Shown piece by piece: positions 58,400 to 64,000 of a DNA stretch of 64,000 bases; positions within the stretch are counted from its first letter, which is position 1, and each line of letters starts with the position of its first letter. Source of the DNA: Capitulum mitella (lineage: Eukaryota > Arthropoda > Thecostraca > Pollicipedomorpha > Pollicipedidae); the NCBI GenBank assembly GCA_030062745.1, contig CP099851.1, positions 7,194,393 through 7,258,392 on the forward strand, given 5' to 3'. The position numbers were made by a program, and so were the translations under genes. The notes under the pieces are model-generated. The model saw only the letters and a program-made list of their open reading frames with translations, made no database searches and had not been told where the DNA came from.

Positions 58400-60649
58400 G
58401 ACCACCTGCGTCAATGCAGAAAGTACCTTTTATAACGGAAATGTGCGACTATGGGTGCACCACAAGAAAAAAAGCCGAATTTCGGTTGACCGGTGCTCAG
58501 AACTGCCTTCGCGGGGAGAAGTGCTGCAGCAATATTTTTAGTCCCACCGTGTGGATAGGCTTACCCAGAGGTAGGTCAAAACACAGATCGTCCGCGAAAT
58601 GATGAAGGTGTGGAACAAAGCTCGTATTCTCACTACACCAGAGCGGAACGTGATAAAGGAGCTCAACAGGAAGCTTGACCAGTACCAAAGGCAAATTCTG
58701 GAGGTTCACCCCGGAAATTGACAAGAAGAATGGATTTAGGGACAACCTTAACAATCTTTTTGACCTTGCCCTTGTCGGCACCATTAAGATCATCAAAACC
58801 AAGAGGATAAAGACATTCTCTAGGCCCAAAGGGAGCCAGGTCGTCGAGGCGTCATGGTCGTATTCGATAAGTTCCCTTCTGAGAAGGACGAGCGAGCTCT
58901 TCAACAACAGTAGGCCGAAGCTTTAAAGGGCCCGCCGTTAGATTAATCAGCAGACCGAGCATGAGACAACTGCCCAGCTGGAATACTCGCCTACCAACAA
59001 CACACAACTGACAGATCAGGATGACCCGCAGACCTTGGCCATGCCTTCGAAGCGGCCCTGCAGGAGAGCCAAGAACATCGCCACTCCTGGTCAGGCAGCA
59101 GCCCTCGATTGGACCAAGCTCAATGATCGCTCTGCAATTCACTTCCTATCGGCGACGGCTTCGGTCCTCGGCCACGACTCCTCTGAACTGGCGATCACAG
59201 AAGCTCGGGCAGGCGCGTACGTAGATCGCAGAGGAAAGCCATTGCGGACGAAATCTAGCATTCTTTCTCCGTGTCACCCAACATGGTGGTCCACTGGGAC
59301 GGCAAACTGTTACTGACGATGGAAAGGAAAAGGTGGATCGACTCTGTCATTGTAACCGGTCCAAGAAGTTCCGCCAAGCTCTTCGGTGTTTGGAAGTTGC
59401 AAGTAGAGCCGGAGCAACGCCAGCCGACGTTGTTGCGCATTGTCTGGAAGACTGGGAGGTTTCGGACAACGTCGTCGGCATGAGCTTCGACACCACCTCC
59501 AGCAATACTGGACAAGTTGTGGGAGCAAACACGCTTCTTCAGCAGAAGCTTGAGTGACGGCCTATTCACTTTGCTTGTCGTCATCATATCGTCGAACTGG
59601 TGGCAGAGGCGGCTTTCTCCACGCGCTTCGGTCCGTCCTCGGGACTGCCATCTTCTGGTTCAAGAGCCTCAAGAAGAGATGGAGGCTCATTGATTGGAAC
59701 AAGTTTGCCTATGGTGTATGAAGACTTGGAGCCAGCAGTGACCGAAACGTTTTCCTCTTCCAATGATCGTTTCGTCGCCTTCTGCCGTGAGAAGCTCGCC
59801 GAAATCCAGCCTAGCGATGATTATCGTTGGTTCATTGAGGTCTCGATTATCCCCTTTGGTCAAGAGCCTCCACGGGGAATCAAGTTCCCCAGCCAGGTGC
59901 TCTCCATCGTGCCAGATAGATAGTTCCATCGCGCCAGATGGATGGGACGCATAATCTGCGGGATCAAGATCTTCTTGCTTTGCCATCAGTTCTCCGTGAC
60001 TCTCAATGAATTGGGAGCACTCAAGCGCTTCGTTCGTTCATGGTTGTTTTGTACGTCAGTGCGTGGTTCTGCTCTTAATCGGCGGTCAGCGCTTCCGTGC
60101 ACGACCTGGCCGTTCTGCAAAGCCTGATGTGAATGCTGAAATTTCGAAGGGGATCTCCAAGGAGTTTGCCGATCACCTGTTATCTATTATGACATTATAG
60201 TCGACATATGATTTATTATAACAATCACCTATTATGGTGCCCCAGCGAAGAACTGGCTGGTGTGTCGTTCTTCGACGAGGGCGTGCCGTGTGAGATGAAG
60301 ACGAGGATGGTCGCGGCACTCCAGGGACAGGGATCGGAGAGTCCTCCCAGCGAGCGCAGGTGGATCTCGCAGAAAAGGAGGTTCTCATCCCAGGAAGATC
60401 ATCGTCGACTTCATTACCGCAAAGTCGGTGGGCAACCTGAAAGCCTACGGCATCAACATGGACTTCCTTGCCGCCGATCCCGTTGATTGGGAGACAGCAC
60501 CTGGCTTCACGAACGCTAAGGAAGTCCTGTGCGGGATCGCGGTAGTTAGCGACTTCGCCGAACGAGCTGTGGCTCTTATCCAAGTATACAACAAGGTACT
60601 GACGAAGGATGAAGGGCAAAAGCAGTACCTGCTGCAAGTCGTCGAATAG
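58400..60649 (+). pseudogene. hAT transposase pseudogene (ACRHH-type family)
   Basis: Homology is spread over several frames. An N-terminal region has VWNKARI (about 58603, frame 3) and GFRDNLNNLFDLA (about 58732, frame 1). It is followed by a frame-1 stretch through 59040-59310 with IHFLSATASVLG. A frame-2 stretch (59333-60127) has GMSFDTTSSNTG (about 59478), the CxxH-like ACRHH (about 59570) and FGPSSG. The C-terminal part (60250-60649) has GVSFFDEGVP (frame 1), then AKSVGNLKAYGIN and ERAVALIQVYNKVLTKDE (frame 2). HWDGK near 59290 and FDTTSSNTG are plausible catalytic-Asp regions of the RNase H-like fold, and ACRHH fits the hAT C-x2-H motif. It is broken by a TGA at 59555-59557, stops around 58725 and 59925, and at least four frame changes. 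No active product is expected. Confidence 0.85.
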
Positions 60650-61156
60650 CATCGTCGCCAGAACCCCGAGACCACTAAGAGGACTGAAGTATCATTCCCA
60701 CCTAAGCCACACTGCTGCCGACAGGGCCAGTGACCTATGACCTGAGACAGAATGCGAAGTGTCTTTCGATCCAGTGTGTCAAAAGGAGTACTATGATGTG
60801 CATTTTATGCATATCGTGCGCTTGGTTTAAAAAAACTAAAGCACAAAACATGTTTGGGGGCATTTCAGACACATCTCTCCCTGAGCGAATCTCCCAGGGA
60901 TCACAAGTCCATGGAGAATGAGTTCTTGCTGGGGATAAATGAAATGGTGTTCTTTGAATTTAATGGGCTGGGAATGCACAAAAGCCGGCGCGAATTTCAT
61001 CGAAATAAAATAAAATCCAGCACAAACGACATACAGTCTTCGTGTGAAAGTGCTTAAGAGTGCTGGACCAAGGCCATATTTTGCACACATGATTTCCTCC
61101 AAAAGACATATCAGTTAATGACAGAGCGCTGTGGAAGTGTTCATCGCAATTCGCCG

Positions 61157-61157
<1 letters not shown>

Positions 61158-61211
<54 letters not shown>

Positions 61212-61265
61212 TTCCTTAGGAAAGCATTTATATATATATATATATATATGTCCTTTCCTTAGGAA

Positions 61266-61302
<37 letters not shown>
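61158..61302. repeat. Three (TA)n tracts inside the hAT
   Basis: (AT)n tracts lie at about 61158-61208, 61229-61248 and 61267-61302, separated by two related CCTTAGGAA-containing spacers. The arrangement suggests duplication by slippage. Confidence 0.9.
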
Positions 61303-61307
<5 letters not shown>

Positions 61308-62162
61308 AAGTGGACAAAATTCAATAAGAACACAAATGCCCGGGGGGGTGGTCTCAGCCAATGCGTCTTGTTCGCAGAATTGCCCCCGCAGTCATTTTTC
61401 CTTAAAATAGGCCCTGGTTATAAGAAGTCCAAAAGTACCCCCCATTTTGACATTTTTGCCCCCCTGTATCCACAAATTTCGAAATGTTGAGAATTTCTTT
61501 TTAGAAAAGTGTAGTTCACGTCACGGCAAATCGATTGCCGTTTGTTGCGATGAAATCGGACGAGTAGTTCTCGAGATCTCGGGGGGGGCCGAATCCGCCC
61601 CCCCTGCCAGGAATCGGCCATACCGTCTAGCCCTCCGGGAATAGGGTTAAGGACCCAGTGCGTGGGAGAATCCTCCTACGGTGCGTGGGAAAATCCTCTC
61701 ATGAAGAAAAGTTTAAAATCGATCCGTTCTAATGTCCATTGAAGTATATTGTCCCTCAGTGCATTTGTATCAAAGTATGTGAGAGAGATAAAAATGTTTG
61801 GAAAATACAAAGACGACACACCACAAAATAAGCTGTTGATCATAACCTGGTTGCTGTTCCAGTGCTTTCAGCTTGAGTCCCACCCTTGCAAAATATGTCT
61901 TTACCCTCCCGAACTAAGAAGAAAAATGTCTCAAAAAACTGTCTCAGGCAGACCTTGCAATTGCCAGTAAAATCGAGAATCTAACATAACAAGGCACATT
62001 TCTCCTGAAACAGTCTTGTAAGCAGACATTAGAACGTCTCCATCGCGCACTAGGAGGCCAAATATCCGGCAATATCCGGCTGGATACCGGATACTGCATA
62101 ATCTCAAATATCCGGCGGGATATCCGGTCGGACCGGATATCCGGTGCACCCCTAGTGTTAAT

Positions 62163-63199
62163 CCGCGCCCGACTGGCAATCTACGCCATGCACGCCCTAC
62201 GTGGGGGGAGCCGTTGACCCCCCCTCTAACTCGTGAATTCTGGTCGCACGACAAAAATAAGTTTATTGTTGGAAAGCTCGTGACGAGTAGAGCTCGAAAC
62301 TGACTTCATTTCTATTTTTGGATAATATGTAAACCATTCACATCCCATATATGTTTTCTCATAGCCGAGTACATGAAACCGAGAAACGGCCTAGACTTCA
62401 AGGATTGTGATTGATAAGACCTATGTAAAGACACCGACGAAGACGCAGATTCTGATGTACGTCTAATTTCTCTGATTTGTTAAATATGTAGGAGGAAACG
62501 TTGAGTTAAAGACACAGTGATATTCGCGCCGACCACACGACGGGTGCCGGTGCTGGCGATGGTATGAAATCAACGGGAGTTTTTTGTGGCGTTCCTTTAT
62601 TTTGACGGCATCAGCCTCGCAAAGTAGTAAGTCGTGATACTGTTGGTTGTGACAGTTGCTCGTGCTTAAGTTTTCAAATAGTTCAGGGATTACCAGTCTA
62701 CACAATTACCTGAGCTGTAATTTGCGAAAGCCTGTTTATTTCCACAACATGCAATTTCTTGAAACTTTATTATGACGTCTTGATATGACGTCACCATTTG
62801 GATTCGAAAACGTTGCTCGTAAAACTACGTTTTCTTGGGACTTTCATGTGAGAATCCTGCAAAATTGTTTCCAATAAAAATGCATGTTTCTGTAAGGTCA
62901 TTTAATGCTACAAAGGTTAATATAGATCATCAGCCTTAGATGGCAACGGGCTATCACTATCTCTTCATAATCCAGTTTGGAGTAATTCTGCACGATGATT
63001 TTGAATTCATTCAGTATTTGGACATTGATAACCTACGTGTTGTGACTATCACTACATTCTCATCAAATAAGTGGGCTTTCGCCCACTAATCTGCAGTGAA
63101 TGCTGCATAATCAGAAATTTAGAATGACGGCAAGAAGACAGCATGGCGCAGCAAAATAAAATAGCTCTCTTTTTTTCGTTGTCGTTTTTTTTTCTTCTC
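62163..63199. other. Non-coding right of the outer hAT
   Basis: No recognised gene or repeat. It includes AT-moderate sequence with a few short frames. Confidence 0.3.
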
Positions 63200-64000
63200 A
63201 GCTTCTCACCACGCCGCCAGCCCACCGTGTTACCGCTACTCAAGGTCACTGCGTCACCGCGACGCTCGTGAGAAGGTAGAAGTGAGCTCCGCGGAATCTC
63301 TTCTGCTGTCGGGGGGGGGGGGGGACAAAATGAAAGGCATGATAAAGTGGAGGCGTGGGAGTGGGATATACCAAATGGTTGCCCTAGACCACAGCTGGTT
63401 GACTGCATGGAAATGTCTTTTGCGTTCTGAAGCGCTGAAAAAGTTTCAACTAGTTGTCTAGAGAATCACGTGCCCGGCAGCCAGCTCTCTGGCTTTGCTT
63501 AGCTTTAGCAAAGCCGACGCGCCGTTACCACTGGCGCGATTGATGCTGAACAAGTGCTGGTTTGCTAGTTGGCCTTTCGAAAACCATATCTCGATCAGTC
63601 TCTGAGATATCGACTTGATATTTACTGGGCATTGCCATCACGCTTATGTACATTGGACGTCGTTCGTTTATTTTATTCTGTTTTTATTTTCTGATGTTAG
63701 GTATTGTGTATAAAAAGGCTTTTGGAAATATATCACATTCGTTTTGATTATAACGTCTGTTGACCAAAAGGCCAGGTCATACTTGACGTCAACATAAGTT
63801 GCCCTAGAAAACTGTCGTTTATTTGGTATATGAGAAATGCCAGTAACTTTATTGTACCATTTTTACAGCTTTGAGAACCTTAGGACAGTGGTTGCCGATT
63901 TATGGTCCTCGATGCGAAACTTGGTTTTGACCTTGAGGTCTTGTACTTAAACATGTTTCGGCCAATGTCAATCTTTTTTTGTGCCCAGAGCGCTGCTGAA
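63200..64000 (+). repeat. Long dispersed repeat, third copy, runs off the window
   Basis: It aligns with 28740-29470 (see that entry) in the same orientation, with a G-run at 63310-63323. The 3' part lies beyond the window end. Confidence 0.65.

Larger units (their letters stand above)
57287..61416 (+). mobile_element. hAT transposon, 4,130 bp, with degraded transposase
   Basis: GTTATAAG is duplicated exactly at 57279-57286 and 61417-61424. The terminal inverted repeats are CAGGGCCTATTTTAA at the left and TTAAAATAGGCCCTG at the right. The subterminal zones contain GGGGGGGCAAATGCCCCCCC and a GCCCGGGGGGG patch. The interior holds a broken transposase gene (58400-60649) and three (TA)n tracts near the right end. 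The terminal repeats differ from those of the 42440/51334 family, so it belongs to a different hAT group. Confidence 0.93.
56299..61646 (-). mobile_element. TTAA-flanked 1.2-kb MITE, copy D (reverse), split by a 4.1-kb hAT
   Basis: TTAA lies at 56295-56298 and 61647-61650, with inverted CCCTATTCCCGG ends. Removing the hAT (57287-61416) and one copy of its 8-bp duplication leaves about 1,210 bp, matching copies A-C. The exact DR1 is at 56952-56964. Sequence resumes at 61425 (AAGTCCAAAAGTACCCC), exactly where the other copies continue. Confidence 0.93.
42440..62154 (-). mobile_element. Outer hAT-type element, 19.7 kb including nested insertions
   Basis: GTGTTAAT is duplicated exactly at 42432-42439 and 62155-62162. 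The left terminus TAGGAATGCACCG and right terminus CGGTGCACCCCTA are inverted. Both are followed inward by degenerate CCGGATATCCGG repeats (42470-42535 and 62060-62145). The left zone matches the right zone of the element at 51334-54553 (GGATATTATGG, AACTGAAAAATAC). The right zone (61740-62150) matches that element's left zone. So this is a second member of the same family in inverted orientation. Its interior is mostly later insertions and unassigned sequence; I find no intact transposase. Strand is given by that comparison. Confidence 0.65.

Noticed and set aside
60960-61361. 133-codon minus-strand open frame
   Set aside because: Mostly (TA)n-derived Tyr/Ile repetition inside the hAT.

Overview
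The window is repeat-dominated animal DNA, probably from an invertebrate with a transposon-rich genome. The organism class is inferred from the element types: BEL/Pao retroelements are restricted to animals, and several hAT families, TTAA-flanked MITEs, foldback elements and (TA)n/(TG)n microsatellites are also present. I found no bacterial-style operon and no host gene I can name. A few short open stretches are reported as unassigned.

Layout. 1-3017 is an old TTAA-type repeat invaded by a 1.2-kb TTAA-flanked MITE. 5268-6479 is a near-complete copy of that MITE family. 7440-14800 is a whole-looking BEL/Pao LTR retroelement with identical 291-bp LTRs and a 5-bp target duplication; its 1,727-codon frame is the only long protein-coding frame in the window. 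15171-17530 is a long inverted repeat carrying a hAT-transposase-like fragment, with a small hAT MITE inserted in one arm. 18906-20457 is a second TTAA-flanked family. 21211-21680 is a 27-bp minisatellite. 23863-25470 is a second copy of the repeat at the window start. 26780-30875 and 40150-41080 hold old AGGTCA-rich dispersed repeats. 38713-38815 is a perfect 49-bp hairpin.

The right third reads best as a nested stack. An outer hAT element (42440-62154, ends TAGG/CCTA, exact 8-bp duplication GTGTTAAT) holds a foldback, a TTAA MITE (45152-46363), a second member of its own family in inverted orientation (51334-54553) that itself holds a TTAA MITE, and another TTAA MITE (56299-61646) split by a third, unrelated 4.1-kb hAT (57287-61416) with a broken transposase gene. 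Duplications and terminal repeats at each level give an insertion order.

The 1.2-kb TTAA MITE recurs at least four times in good condition. Every good copy keeps an exact AGGTCA-A-AGGTCA direct repeat (nuclear-receptor DR1 consensus) plus further half-sites, and two G/C hairpins beside its ends. This, the hAT-in-hAT nesting and the perfect hairpin are the most interesting signals. All calls come from reading the sequence by eye; identities and family names need database searches.
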